Below, in pieces: positions 1 to 12,069 of a stretch of DNA of 64,000 bases (position 1 is the stretch's first letter; every line of letters starts with the position of its first letter). Position numbers and translations under genes: made by a program. The notes under the pieces were generated by a model, which saw only the letters and a program-made list of their open reading frames with translations, was not told where the DNA came from and searched no databases. Where the stretch lies: positions 82,108,866 through 82,172,865 of the forward strand of contig NC_060252.1 of the NCBI RefSeq assembly GCF_921293095.1. Direction: 5' to 3'. The DNA comes from Ischnura elegans (taxonomy: Eukaryota > Arthropoda > Insecta > Odonata > Coenagrionidae).

Positions 1-107
1 TGTTTTTATGCATACAATTTATATTTTCAACCGATTCAGGCGTGATATAGCGGAAGTTCGTCATATTAAAATAAAATTAATTGGACTTTTCAGCTATTAC
101 TTAAATG

Positions 108-148
108 CGTACGATGCGATTCGGCTCACAGAGCCATCATCTGGTACA
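108..148 (-). ncRNA. Hammerhead relic, half-copy of the 62.4-kb foldback
   Basis: Minus strand: stem I GUAC/GUAC, core CAGAUGA, extra U, stem II GGCUC-UGU-GAGCC all intact. GAAA has become GAAU and stem III no longer pairs. It shares cggctc, gagccatcatctggtacaa and the outer arm with 62443-62518, but the second arm is absent. Confidence 0.4.
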
Positions 149-159
149 AGGCTTGTCTA

Positions 160-1020
160 TGCCAAAGTATGTTAAATGCCCAAGAAGTTATTATATAACT
201 GGCATAATATATAGTCATAGTGGAAGATAGGTCTAAAAGAGCAAGGAAATATAAGTACCCTCAAAGAAGTCCGTTCATTTTCCGACTTGTATAGCCCTCT
301 AAGACTAGGAGCAGACATCAAAACCTTATAACATATAATAATTCACGTTCAGAGACTAATTTCCCACATTGAATGTCCCGGGGAATAGCTGCACTTACAT
401 TTCCAGGGGACATGAGATCATGTATGCAGATTTTACCGCTTTCATTATATCACGAGAGAGACTCGTAATTATATTTTAGGCATTTAAAATCTTTAACCAT
501 CCATATCATCTTTGATGGATGACATTAAGGCCCATAAAATTTAAATTAACCTTTCCCCACGGATCGATAAGAAAACGCCGACGATACGACGATTTATGGC
601 ACATTCTCAGTCGTGGTATAATCCAAGAAACAATACATGTTTATTCTTTTACTCTGATTATTAAGCATGCAATTCAAGATGGAAGTTTTCTAGGGCGCGT
701 CACTGATCTGTATGCCCGTTGGTTTTTAAGATTACTGAGTATATTAATCCCTACTTCATCCGCGCTTACCAGGTCGGATAGTTTCATCTCTGTTGTACTG
801 CGATCTCGAGACATCTCGCCATGTCGTAGAAACGGCTTGGGTGTAGGTATTATTGAATGATTGATTTTTGATATTACCATTTATTTGTATATTTTAGAAC
901 CGCGGCCAGATTTAGATGAAAGGATATTCCACTTATCTTTTTCAACTTCCATTATTAACTTTGAAAATAACGTGAGAGATGATGAAATATAAAAACTTTA
1001 TAAGTCAACATAAAAACTGT
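160..1020. other. No gene seen
   Basis: AT-rich sequence with only short unrelated frames; the 113-codon frame at 519-860 shows no recognisable domain. Confidence 0.5.
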
Positions 1021-1023
1021 GCC

Positions 1024-1059
1024 ACATAAGTTTCGACGCGGCAATTCATCATCTGGTAC
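1024..1059 (-). ncRNA. Hammerhead relic
   Basis: Minus strand GUAC, CAGAUGA, extra U, then GAAUUGCCGCGUC and GAAAC. Only the outer two pairs of stem II remain and the GUH triplet is lost. Sequence words (gtttcgacgcgg, catcatctggtac) relate it to the other foldback families. Confidence 0.35.
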
Positions 1060-1446
1060 ATTTTTAAAAGTTTTATTATTATTTTTAAGTATGCCGGGAC
1101 CAGCCATGGTGATGACTTTTACGGGAGTCACCAGCAATGCACAAATTGTACGAAAAATCCACAGGGAAAAATGCATACATACCAGATTATGACGTGCCAC
1201 GTCCAGTCCTAGGTGCATAGTATTAAATTTATGTGGACTAGTAAAGTTTTTACATTTAATTATGTTGACTCCATGAAGTCAAGCCTGAGACAACGAATCA
1301 TCCACGGGAGATAATGAAATACATCATTACTGTGATACATATCAATATGTTACATGCGATGGTGGTTGGCGTAACATGGTGAAACTCCTTCATGATGCAC
1401 AAAGGTTAAGAAAAGACTTCGCTGTTTCACAAAATAAAATATATTT

Positions 1447-1481
1447 GCGACCGGTTTCGATACAGCGTATCATCATCTGGC
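1447..1481 (-). ncRNA. Hammerhead-like motif, left arm of palindrome
   Basis: Mirror image of the block at 1480-1514, with the same core CAGAUGA, five-pair stem II and GUC. The identity of the two arms means the same RNA is encoded on both strands from a shared axis. Confidence 0.45.
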
Positions 1482-1514
1482 CAGATGATGATACGCTGTA
1501 TCGAAACCGGTCGC
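1480..1514 (+). ncRNA. Hammerhead-like motif, right arm of palindrome
   Basis: Core CAGAUGA (1482-1488, U4 to A), extra U, stem II GAUAC-GCU-GUAUC (five pairs), GAA, stem III AC-CG-GU, then GUC ending at 1512. Stem I is short (two pairs). The mirror copy is at 1447-1481 on the minus strand. A transcript through the palindrome would hold only one functional orientation and would otherwise fold as one long hairpin. Confidence 0.45.
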
Positions 1515-1725
1515 AAATATATTTTACTTTGTGAAACAGCGAAGTCTTTTCTTAACCTTTGTGCATCAATATGTTACATTATTATCGGAGTGTAAATAAT
1601 TGAGTGCATCGGTAATTTCAGTATTATTTTGTAAAATAGCTTTTCGTAGCTTTGTGTGATTTTACTTAATTTTAATTTTGCTAGCAATTTGAATGTAGGC
1701 CCCTCTTCATCTCGAGGTCATAGGC

Positions 1726-2096
1726 CAGGTTTCTCCAAACTATGGCCCGCGGGCCACATCCGGCCCGACTCAAAATTTCATCCGGCTCGCCAAACTAATC
1801 CCTGTGTGTTTACTTACAGTACTTACAATTGGCTCATATAATCTGGAACACGATTTAAATTAAATTTTAAAGGCGAAATGACAATATCTTTCGTCTTTGG
1901 TTTCATAAAACTAAAGGCAGGAATCTATTATGTTTAACCTGATATTTTCCAGCCACATATTTTTAAAAATTGCCACGTTTATAGTCTAATTTTTGAGAAA
2001 ATTAAATAACTGGTGCTGATTTGTTTATTTTTTACTCCTTCGGCCCGCATAAATGTGGGAATGTGGCCCTTAGATAGAAAGGATTGGGGACCCCTG
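1726..2096. mobile_element. hAT-like MITE
   Basis: The left end CAGGTTTCTCCAAACTATGG and the right end ATTGGGGACCCCTG fit hAT (Charlie-type) termini. The interior is bounded by ggcccgcgggcc and ggcccgcat words. Flanks TCATAGGC and CGCTAGGC share five of eight bases, as expected for an old 8-bp target duplication. No transposase is encoded. Confidence 0.65.
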
Positions 2097-2997
2097 CGCT
2101 AGGCTGAAGCCTTGTTGGGAAAATTCGGCCCAACTTCGAACTTACGACACTGTTTTTGCTGATCTTCCTCCGGCCATCCCAATAAAACACAATTATACTG
2201 AGGAATCACTAATTTCCGCTCAAAATTAATAAAATTCCGTCTTTATTGTGGCATTTTGTAAGGAAGTAACGAGGGTAGCCTAGGGAATCATTTTGTACAA
2301 AATGTTTCGTGGATGACTCAGGGGAAAAAATTGTTAAGGACAAATTACTGCCTTATATCACGGGTGAGTCAGCGTGGTACCATATAAAAGTTTAATTTTA
2401 AAGGCTTAGAAATTCTTTCATCGCAAGTCGCATTTTCATTTCATGCGGAAGCTTCCACGTGAAAAAGTGTGATTTGAGTTCATCGTATTCCTCCTTGAGG
2501 AGTAGGAAAAAAAGACCCAAACCCTCGAAGTTAGGAAAAAATATCATTATAATATATAAGGATAAACCAGAGGGCTAAAAGGCATTCATTATAGGTAAGA
2601 TCATATTAAAATGACGCAGGAAGTTTTAAGTAGTTAAGCAAAATGTTGACCACGTTCATCTCAATTGGAATCATTGAAGGCTTTGAACAACATCTCTGCG
2701 AGTACAGAACAACACCGAGATAATGAGCGCCATTTGCACGAAAATGGATATAATACGGCTTTGTATGAAAATATTCTAACAATTCTTGTTAAAGACGTGA
2801 AGAAACAATGAGAGTCGCGTGGTAATGGACAACCATTCTGGCTGATGACACGGAAAAAACAAAAAGGGGAGTATTGTAGTAAGAATAATGGCGTTTGGTC
2901 GTACGCGTCATCGCTAACGATGTTTCGCCTTACTAGTAAGTATATAATTATTTGTTATGTTCATAATGCGTGTGTATTTTGATTTGTGAAGTAAGGT

Positions 2998-3155
2998 GTG
3001 CGTCGTCGCTCCCGATTTCCTTCGTGAAGAATAATCCTGGACAATTGTATTTGCAAATTTGTGTTATAATGATTGTTATAATGATACGTGACGCAGCGCC
3101 CGATTTTCTTCGTGAGGACTTCTCCTGGATAAGTGTGTTTGTAATTTTTGCGCTT
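2998..3155 (+). repeat. Diverged tandem duplication, about 91-bp period
   Basis: About 2998-3062 and 3089-3153 share the order gtgcgtcg/gtgacgca, cgattt(c/t)cttcgtga, tcctgga and tttgtaattt-like tails. No protein match was recognised for the overlapping short frames. Confidence 0.45.
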
Positions 3156-3907
3156 ATTTTACGAGTATTTGAAATACACCATGTGAACGTTACAATGTGA
3201 TGAAAATACATAGCGTTGCAGAAACACTACCAGTGAGCCTGGATTGAAGTTCTTGTTTTATGGCACTATTGTAAGTAATACGTTATTAAACCCGTAGTAT
3301 CGTTCAACAAGATAGCGTACTTAACCTTTTATTTAGAGCTTCCTCTTGTCTTCTCTGTAGCTCAAGAAAGCATAGGGGTATGAGGCGCATGATCTTTTCG
3401 GGAATCGTCGTTCGGAAACGCAATTCGTGATTTTGCTTTACGATCTTGCCCAAGGACTGTAAAATATTTTATTGCGCCCGTAAACATTAACAATGGGATG
3501 GTTCTCACTTTACTGTCAACGCCCTAGTCACGACTCAAATGACAGCGCAGCACTGATAAATTCTTCGCGTCATTTTTTTTCCGACGAATAGCCGAAGAAG
3601 GGTTTGTAAGAGCACAGAAACATGGTTGCTTGGAGTGATTGAGGAATTTTAATAGATAAACCTCGGACTAAAGAGAGTGTTTAACCATTTTATCGGTAGG
3701 TTATAGCGAGAGTCAAACAATTCCTTCCACCCTATGTTGGAATATATATTTTTTTTTCATTCGGGTAGGCATCGATACATCCTATATCTCTTTATATAGT
3801 CAATTTATTCCATTTTAATCCATAGCCTTCCTGATTGACATAGATAATTTATATCAATTCGTCATCCCCGGATGTAACAGATTTAAATACCAGTATGCAA
3901 CCAGATG

Positions 3908-3936
3908 TTGTGGGTTCGAGTCCCGGGATTCACAGC
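3908..3936 (+). other. tRNA-like B-box fragment
   Basis: GGGTTCGAGTCCCGG is a good RNA polymerase III B-box with T-arm-like symmetry, but no complete tRNA cloverleaf precedes it. It is read as a SINE or tRNA pseudogene fragment. Confidence 0.3.
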
Positions 3937-6141
3937 CACTTCAACCATATTTATTTGCATTCAAGGAACAGCTATGGCAAAATCAAGTGATTTTTCACCC
4001 CATGATATCTTTTTGATTATATTTGTAATGCATTCTAAGTACAACTGAAATAGAATGAATAAATTGAAAAGTTCACTCGAGTTTCGGGTTATTACCACCT
4101 TCCTTACCTACTCCATTAAACCGTTTCTCATTCCTTATTTATTCGAAAGCGATGGTGTCTGGATATGGCCATTATTCGTTGCTGTTGATAAAATCACGTT
4201 TTTTTCCAAGTTCGCTATTGAAGTGCAAGGATTGCACATGAGGGCCTTAATGTGGACATTAAAAACAAAACGTAGTTGTAAATGGATACACCCAAACACC
4301 TTCGATTTCGAATTAAATTAGTAACATTTTTGCCATTTTCGTCGATGGAACTCAAAATGATGCATTCTTCCTTAATATAATATTCTTAATCAGGATGCTC
4401 TCCATAAAAATATTAATAATTATGTTTTCTTTTGAACTCCTGCATCTAGGCCGCTTGGAGTACCCTCTTGTACTTCAATCACAAACCACAATAAACCTGG
4501 GGTTTTACGAATTCTTAAAAGCACTCTCTTCATACGAACGTCATCGATTTCGTAAAAATGAAAAATAAGCCATGATCTTCTTCCCCCGATTATCTCTTAC
4601 GATACTTTCCTCCTATCCATCCACGCCGAACACCTCTTTAGTATTTCTAAAGGCCAAACATACCGTCTCACTTCTTCTCCCTAGCTACATCGAAAAAACA
4701 TTCAACCTGTTCTCATCCTACTATTAGTAGAACATGATACACAAGAACGACATAATCATACCCAATTGGAACTTTTGTATTTAAATTTTCCATGACATAT
4801 TGGATCAGAATTGTTATCTTTGTTATTCAGCTGTAAAATCAAAATGTAGGAGTAAATAAAATTTTATTATTACTATTATTTAAAATAATATTATGAATCC
4901 CGCAAGAAAAATAGAATGATGATCTTTAAAGCTTGCGACATTACTGGTGCACACTATCATTTCCACGATAGCATGGGTAGATATGTCTCTGGGGCGGAGG
5001 AATATTCTTGCAACATGACACTTTAAATACTGCTACCAGAAGGATGTTTATTTCAGGGAGAAAAAAAGCCGAAATAAATTTTCGACGTATAAAGCTAACA
5101 AAGACTTATTATTTCCGTTAAGTGGCAGATAGATAACTTTTAATTAGGCACCATGCGTTATCTCTAATGGAAGGTAATCGATTAAATACCAATATCAGAT
5201 TCAACGAACCAGTACATTTTTATAGCAGCCGATAGCGATAGCGACACCACCTGAGGTGTCAGTTAATTGAAGATGAATGAATTGAGAATGTTCTTTTCAG
5301 GAGGAGGACTGAGCGAAAGCAAACGCTCCGATTTGATGAGGAGAATGCATTAAATTACGCTGGACATTGCTCTCCGAAAAGTTCCTTACGATTTCATGGG
5401 AGACTGGTCCTGTATTTTAAAAATGCTCGTTTTTTAGAGACAGATAGTTTCGTAACCTTTTCATGGAGAGGGCTGAGGATAATGAATTCCATAATTAATT
5501 TCTCCTGTCCAATCTCCATGGCCCTATTTAGCATTCACGTTACCTATCTTAGCGATTGAAAATGGTATACTCTTACAAACTTTTCACATGGGAGGCAGCT
5601 TTAGTGAGAATTTGTTTCCTTGGTCCTCATATATGGAAACAATTTTTCATGGGAAATAAAAATTACCGTATCAATCTATCGAATGCGAGTGAAAACTAAG
5701 ATTTTGTATCTAAGGGAAATAAGGAAAAAAATTAACAGCAACGATTATTCGCCTCCTACTCTCACGTTCAACTTTGCGTTCTTCGATAACTTCATAACTC
5801 AGACTATAATATCGCGAATCACGTGACACCAACGTAATAAGAAACCAATGAGAAAGAAAGAGACAGTGAAGTCGAAACATACGAAACAGAGGAGACAGCA
5901 GCGAGAAAGTTTGAACGGGAAGGTAAGGCGAGAAATAGAATGAGGTAATATGATGTGAATATAGCGAAACGTATGAAGCGAACGTAAAAGTTAAAGGGGT
6001 CGCCGCTGATTAGATTTCGTTTTATTTGCCGTTTTACGCCTTGCTCGAGAGTGAGTTGGATTGGATGCGCGACCAAATATTTGTGGAGGTCATCAGAGGG
6101 GGATAGTGAGGATAAACACACAATGGCAAGCCAAGGAATTC

Positions 6142-6196
6142 GAGGAAAGGTAATAGGAACCGTGGAACTAAACATGACCTATAAAGATAATTTTAA
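6142..6196. repeat. 55-bp repeat shared with the 8.1-kb array
   Basis: gaaaggtaataggaaccgtg and aactaaacatgacctataa recur at 8077-8133 with near identity. Outside this block the two sites differ. At 8.1 kb it appears as extra sequence within a tandem unit. Confidence 0.5.
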
Positions 6197-6204
6197 GTAA
6201 TCAT

Positions 6205-6508
6205 AGAATGAATTCTGACGAACTTCAGGGTTTCCTAATGCTGTTGCCTTCACTTAATTTCAAAATGGAAGTTTTACCTGTTGGAATTGATCAAACACAC
6301 TATAAGATTCCACAACTATATAAGATTCTATAGTGGTAGAATGAATTCTGACGAACTTCAGAATTCTCTAATGATGTTGCACTCACTTGATTTCAAAGTG
6401 GATTTTTTCCCTGGTGGACTTGATCAAACAAACTATTGTGTTCCACTGCATATATCTTTGGATATGATTAATGCACGAGCCATTTTATTACCTTGCAATC
6501 ATAATTAG
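6205..6508 (+). repeat. Tandem duplication, 133-bp period, with short open frames
   Basis: Copy 1 starts at 6205 and copy 2 at 6338; both begin agaatgaattctgacgaac. Copy 1 opens MNSDELQGFLMLLPSLNF and copy 2 MNSDELQNSLMMLHSLDF; copy 2 stays open to 6508. Many differences are conservative at the amino-acid level, but the 133-bp period breaks the common frame. I do not recognise the peptide; probably a TE fragment. Confidence 0.5.
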
Positions 6509-7229
6509 GCGGTGGAATGAATTTTATGCAGTAGAATATGGTTCCAGAAGATAGAGAAACTTGTGTTCCTAGCAAATACCGGAGGAGCAAATGTGGTTTG
6601 ATCTGGTTCCAGTTCAAACAGGGCCCGCTTACCGCTATTTAAAATAATGAAGGGCGATGCTATCTATATTGATTTGGTTTCGAACTTTCGCTACCATCTG
6701 AGGCGGTGTTATAAGCAAAATTATCGCTGACTGATATAACAGTGTAATAATTCTGAGAATGAGTTTCCCCTTGTGAAGCCATATGCAATGAAAGCGAAAT
6801 CGCGAGTCATATGAAACAAGATGCGGTCACCTTGTAGCATGTGAAGCAGATATTAAGAGCTGTGACAACCTAGATTGGACTAGGCAGTGAAGATTTCTCG
6901 GATTCCACACAGGGTAACTCCATGTCTCCTTGCGATGCCTTTGAAACTGACCACAAAAATCCTCGCGGTAAAGAAATGCACTCCAACCCTTAATGTGTGG
7001 CATTCAAGCACCTGTACTTAAGTCGAGGTAGAGTCTTATCCTCACACATTCAAATCAACTTTTGGGGTAAAAACTGAGAGACTGAGCTATCAGCATAAAT
7101 CTCAAATCTACACACAAACCTCTTGAACTCGCAGGAATTGGTAGAGAGAGGCCAGCAGATAGTGGTGCCCTTATAAGGGATATGCACTGTCGAAAATGCA
7201 GGGCAAGGTATCGGACGCTAGGACTCAGG

Positions 7230-7720
7230 AAGGAGGGTTAAGGGGTATGGTGTTGAGTGGGGGTATATGTACCTACTTCCCCTCTCATACCCCTAAAACC
7301 TTTCAGATTGTGGGCGTATAACCAGGGTTTTTGGGGTGGGGGTGGGTATTCAGAGAGGGGATGGGGCGGGGAATATAAAAGGCTGGGGCACGAAGGGGGA
7401 CACTGGTGAAAGGTAGGTGGGGGTGTAAAGGGAAGGGGGGGGGGGGGGAGGCGATTCAATTTCTGCCGCGGAGCTGCGGAGGAAATTAAGAGTACTATTC
7501 TCAGTTGATTGTCCGCCATGATTGGGTAGAGAGCATGTCCCACGCGGTTTACGCCCGGGAATGTTTTTAATCAGGCGCCGGGATTGGAGTGCCCGGCTCT
7601 CTCTCTGAGGCCTTCCCTTAACCTCCCAACACCCCTGCTTGGTTACCCTTACCCCTAGCTGCCACCACCACCGCCGCAGCCCCCCCCCTATTCCCCCACT
7701 GCTACACCCCTTTTCAATTC
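7230..7720 (+). repeat. G-rich then C-rich low-complexity block
   Basis: 7230-7460 is strongly G-rich with a 13-base G run near 7435. 7600-7720 is C-rich (ccccccccct). The short proline-rich frames here are a consequence of composition. Possible quadruplex-forming DNA; no gene is seen. Confidence 0.6.
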
Positions 7721-7767
7721 ATCCGACACCACAATCTCACTCCGACCGCAACTTCATCACCCCTAAC

Positions 7768-9180
7768 CGACACCTTCCTCGCACCAAAATAGCGCACCCC
7801 TTCTACAATAATGGCTGAGTGGATGAGGGAGCAGAAGTTAATTTTTTTTCCCGTTTTTACTTCACCAAAATTCGCCTGAAACATAATTTTTTTCATGCAA
7901 GGACTTAATCTAACGTTAATTCCGCCGAGTTGTTAAGTAATCCACCGGTGTTCTTAAGGTTCCAAAACATATTCGACCAGTAATTTATGAAAAGAAGCGT
8001 GCGGAAGTTTATTTTTCCCGTTTTTACTCTAAGCGTCACATTGAAATTTGCCTGAAACATAATTTTTTTCATGCAAGGAAAGGTTATAGGAACCGTGGAA
8101 CTAAACATGACCTATAAAGATAATTTGATCTTACGTAAACACCTCAGAGTTTTTAAGTAATCCAGCGGTGTTCTTAAGGTTCCAAAACATATTCGACCAG
8201 TGGTATATGGAAAGAAGCGAGTAGAAGTTTATTATTTCCCGTTTTTACTCTAAGCGTCACACCGAAATTTTCCTGAAACATAATTTTTTTCATGCAAGGA
8301 CTTAATCTAACGTAAATTCCGCCGAGTTTTTAAGAAATCCACCGGTGTTCTTAAGGTTCCAAAATACATTCGACCAGTAATATACGAAAAGAAGCGTGCG
8401 GAAGTTCATTTTTTCCCGTTTTTACTCTTCGAGTCACACTGAAATTCCTCTGACGTATATTATTTCATGATTATTAGGATTTCATTTATAAGATTTTAGG
8501 GATGGATAGGCAAGGAATGCTGTCAAATATTCTCATATCAACATAATTCGCTGATGTTGGATGAACACCAAAGTAGGCATGATAGCGTACTACACATCCG
8601 ATGCTGCCTAGTGCTCTGCCGGACATAAATGTAAAGCCTAAAAGTGGAATTCAGTGAGTATTTATAAGAGCTGAACAACTGATGATAGATTTTCCGTGCA
8701 TAGAAAATATTTTGACAACTTCAACCAGTAATATGTGAAAAGAAGCGTGCGGAAGTTCATTTTTTCCCGTTTTTACTCTTAGCGTCACACTGAAATTCCC
8801 CTGACATATACATTTTCGAGCAAGTATGCACTTAATTTAACATAAAGTCTGCCCAGTTTTTAAGTAATCCCCCGGTGTTCTTAAGATTTCAAAACATTCG
8901 ACCAGTCGTGGATGAAATGAAAAACTTTGTTTCATTCCACCCATTTATTTCCAGGTACCTCGCACCAAAATAGCTCACCCCTTCTACAATAATGGCCGAC
9001 TGAGTGAACGTGCAGAAGTTCGTTTTTTCCCTTGGTTTACTTCACCGAATTTCGCCTGAAACATAATTTTTTTTCATGCGTGGACTTTATCCAACGTAAA
9101 TTCCACCGAGTTGTTAAGTAATCCACCGGTGTTCTTAAGGTTCCGAAACATATTCGACCAGTCGTAATGAAAAGAAAAAC
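7768..9180. repeat. Irregular tandem array, unit about 176-220 bp
   Basis: The recurrent order is ccgtttttact, cgtcacat, cctgaaacataattttttt, catgcaaggacttaat, ccaccggtgttcttaagg and attcgaccag. The ttcttaagg landmark occurs near 7950, 8172, 8348, 8876 (variant) and 9132. One unit holds the 55-bp block also found at 6142. Another is interrupted near 8460-8700. The array is non-coding. Confidence 0.75.
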
Positions 9181-9186
9181 TTTATT

Positions 9187-9325
9187 ATATTCCGCCGATT
9201 TTTTTACAGGTACAGTTTGTTTCGACGCAGCGGTGTCATCTTCAGATACCTCAGTACTACAGGTTTAGACGCCGCTGCGTACCTACCTGAAAATAAATTG
9301 GAGGAATCTAACAATGTTTTTCTTC
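9187..9325. mobile_element. Degenerate foldback with hammerhead relic
   Basis: The left arm holds tttcgacgcagcggtgtcat and the right arm gacgccgctgcgtacc, with attccgccgat and attggaggaat outside. On the minus strand (9209-9250) the core CUGAAGA and an extra U are followed by stem II GACAC/GCGUC (one mismatch) and GAAAC; stem III is broken. It belongs to the same family as 13020-13059. Confidence 0.6.
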
Positions 9326-9424
9326 TCATCTAAGATGAAATAAACTTCCTCAGGGTTGAGCATGAAACGGAAGAGATAATATTCGACCAGTTATCACCCT
9401 GATATATCTGATTGAAAAGACAAA

Positions 9425-9500
9425 TCTACATATTCATCCACATCTACATACTACAATGCAATCCACCAGCAGAGTTTTTTGGCAGGGACAAATAAATATG
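9425..9500 (-). mobile_element. LINE 3'-end fragment
   Basis: The word catctacatctac-type tail and a cagagttttttggcaggga segment resemble the tails at 13647 and 36321. The coding part is missing. Confidence 0.35.
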
Positions 9501-9954
9501 TACCTTGGTAGTTATGTAGGGGTTTTCTGCTACGGTATAACGTGGATAACAACGAATTGCATCGCATGATACGAATAATAATACGCATGTGTAATAACCT
9601 ATATTTATCCATCCTAATTTGATTAAATTAACGAAAGCAGTAGAGAGATAACGGTGACTAGTGTCACGGCGTTTCGCACTTCACAAGGATGCGCTGATGA
9701 GGTTAAAAATATAGAGTTATAATGAATAAAGCAGTGAAAAATAATATGATTAATATTGGCAGAAATATAATAGCTTCGCAAACCAAGTTGAAAAAAATTG
9801 CTAGTAAAGGAAATTAAAATAGTTTGATATAGGGTAAAATGTGCAAATTTTGGATGAAAAATGACGCATATAGAGTAGGTGACGCTGTACCAAGTAAGTG
9901 CTATTTTCGTGTTACATTACTAGCACCCTGCAGTCTCTTCTTCTTCAACCCAGA

Positions 9955-10132
9955 TCGATATATGCTTCACACCAAAACACCATACCCATTCGACCATAAT
10001 AGCTACGAGAGTGACTTAGCCAATTTTTTCGCGCGCTTCGCTCACCAAGTCACACTGTAACTCGCCTGACACGATTTTTCAGGCAAGGGCTTAACGCACG
10101 ATATTCCACCTGTGTTCGTAAGGTCCTAAAGA
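9955..10132. repeat. Outlying diverged copy of the 7.8-9.2-kb unit
   Basis: caccaaaacaccatacccat, attttttcgcg, cgcctgacacgatttttcag and ccacctgtgttcgtaaggtc follow the array unit in order, with heavy divergence. It lies about 780 bp beyond the array. Confidence 0.5.
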
Positions 10133-10139
10133 GATTATA

Positions 10140-11810
10140 ATTTAGCTTTCCAGCCAAAAAATCATATTGGAAGGACCGATAGCAGCATTAACAACCTTTT
10201 GAATCCCGAAGAGGGCATTAGGCATTAAGGATAGCGTACCCATTTTAACCCAATGTTGCTTCTAAGCAACATCAAAATTATATACATTTTCAGCTATATT
10301 AAGGAAATATCTAAACTACGCATTATTTTGTGATGTCAACTGCAATGACGAGATATTTAGGTGCCAAGATAATTATGATTGAGTGCAAAAGCTTCAGGTT
10401 TTCAAAATGAAAAATCGTGAAATTTGATTTCTTCCACAAGTAGCTCTGGGTTAGAAAGGGTTAAGAGGAGACTGAACATGAATTCCTCATCCATTAATGA
10501 ATAGTTTTGTTACGTTTCACCGGAAGAAAGCAAAATTTGGTTTATTTTGGCGAGTCTCATAGGATTTTTCTTACGGTGGAAAATGTAGGGGTAGGCGCAC
10601 TTGATCAAGCTGGTTCATAGTGCGGGAGCAATGTAATCAACCGGGATGAGAATGGATGATGAGGGGGCATGTGGCAGATATGAAACTGAGCTGTGGCTCA
10701 CGAGGTCCGGAGAGGTACTAGAGGATGCAGTATAGCGGGCAATAATGGTCAAGGGGTTATGGGGAGCCTACTATCCCCAGCTTATCGATAAGATGGGGAT
10801 GATGAAAATCTTAAGTATTTTTGAAATTGTCCTCTAAAAAAACATTTTGAACAGATCAAAGTCAATACTTATAATCTCAATCCATTAGTTTGCCGATTAT
10901 TGGTCGCCATCCATGTTAATTGATCATTGAAATACACTCTATTAATTATAACTGCTTCCACGGCCTAGCTGTGATAAAAATTTCGAAAAAATAATAAGGT
11001 GATTCTGTTAATTTCTTTTCAATCATGGTGTAATACTTTAAAGATAAATTGAGTTTACCCACTAATTTTGCAGAAATTTTGTTGGAAATAATGTCATCTC
11101 GGTATTAGCATTTTTCTTTGGTAATTGAAAGCGTCCCTCCAATACAAAGCATGGCCTAAATTTTGCTCTTTCAGTCTTTCACTGTCGTTTTTCTTCTCTA
11201 CTAAACGGAGTAGGGTTAAACAATCCATCAAAGAAAGTGTTTTCGAAATGGATTGTGTCCTCTTGCCCGAGCCAATGGCGCTTGACAATGCTTGGGAGGA
11301 CGCCGAGTCGAGGGTTTGGACCGAAGTGCATTGTGATTTTCCCGCTGAGCGACGCCACTGTCGACGGCTAAGTTACTGTGTGCGAGAGAGAGAGAAAGCC
11401 GCAAAAGAGGCGCCTTTTATTTGACAAATAAAAAAAGAAGACTTTAGACCGGGTCGTTAGTCTTTTTTTATTTCACCAGTCTGGCTTCGTTTCTTTATTT
11501 TCACTGCGGGCGGGTAACTCAATAAAGCCGCGAACGCTCACGTGGCGAGAGGCGGGAAGAGAGGAGGTGGGGGACCGGAAAATGATTTGCAATGGCGGTC
11601 TCGGTCAAATGGGCCGAGAGCTGAGAGGATGTTGAGTGAGGATAAGGCGGTGTGTGTTGAGAGCACGTTTAGCGTTCTCACCTTTGAACTCGGCTTCTCG
11701 TCGCTGTGTCTACTTTTCCACATCCGGAAATCACCTATACGGCGTAAAAATCTAAGTATGGACCGCGAATGTTAAAACAGAGGATTCTCAAGTCGGCCAC
11801 TACACTGTGA
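10140..11810. other. No gene seen
   Basis: Non-coding by eye; short frames at 11.1-11.8 kb are arginine/serine-rich products of GA-rich DNA. Confidence 0.5.
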
Positions 11811-11816
11811 CTCACT

Positions 11817-12061
11817 CATGGGAGTACCCAGCGCGGGGCAGGAGGGGGCAGCCGCACTTCCCCCCCAAAAAAACAAAAAATCGCAAATGTCTTTAAGGAA
11901 AATAATATTTTTTCAAGTAAATAATATCATTAACTAATAGAGAGCTATTAAAGTTTCCTTAAAATGTTGGTTTCATTCACCTTTTCCATGCTTAAATCTT
12001 ATCTACAACTTGAACAACTATGGCTTGCCCCCCCTAGTTTTGATCCTGGGTATGCCCATGG
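11817..12061. mobile_element. MITE-like element with CATGGG termini
   Basis: The left end catgggagtacccagcg and the right end ctgggtatgcccatg are inverted, with poly-G (left) and poly-C (right) next to each. The interior is AT-rich. Target duplication is not clear. An old non-autonomous DNA element is the best reading. Confidence 0.5.
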
Positions 12062-12069
12062 ATTACTCC

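Larger units (their letters stand above)
1393..1568. mobile_element. Perfect palindrome, 88-bp arms, hammerhead at centre
   Basis: Arms 1393-1480 and 1481-1568 are inverted copies with one mismatch and no spacer (ctgg|ccag at the axis). The 15-bp word ATCAATATGTTACAT occurs at 1341-1355 and again at 1565-1579, bracketing the element like a target-site duplication. Each arm reads out the same hammerhead-like block away from the axis. Confidence 0.8.
2100..5810. other. No gene seen
   Basis: Apart from the small duplication near 3.0 kb and the B-box near 3.9 kb, I see no repeats or coding signals. The 88-codon frame at 4055-4321 has no recognisable domain. Confidence 0.5.

Noticed and set aside
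5819..6175. 118-codon minus-strand frame
   Set aside because: Serine-rich product of purine-rich repeat DNA; its first 11 codons lie in the 55-bp repeat also seen at 8.1 kb, where the frame continues differently.
7238..7543. Proline-rich minus-strand frame
   Set aside because: Direct consequence of the G-rich + strand; no stable composition beyond that.
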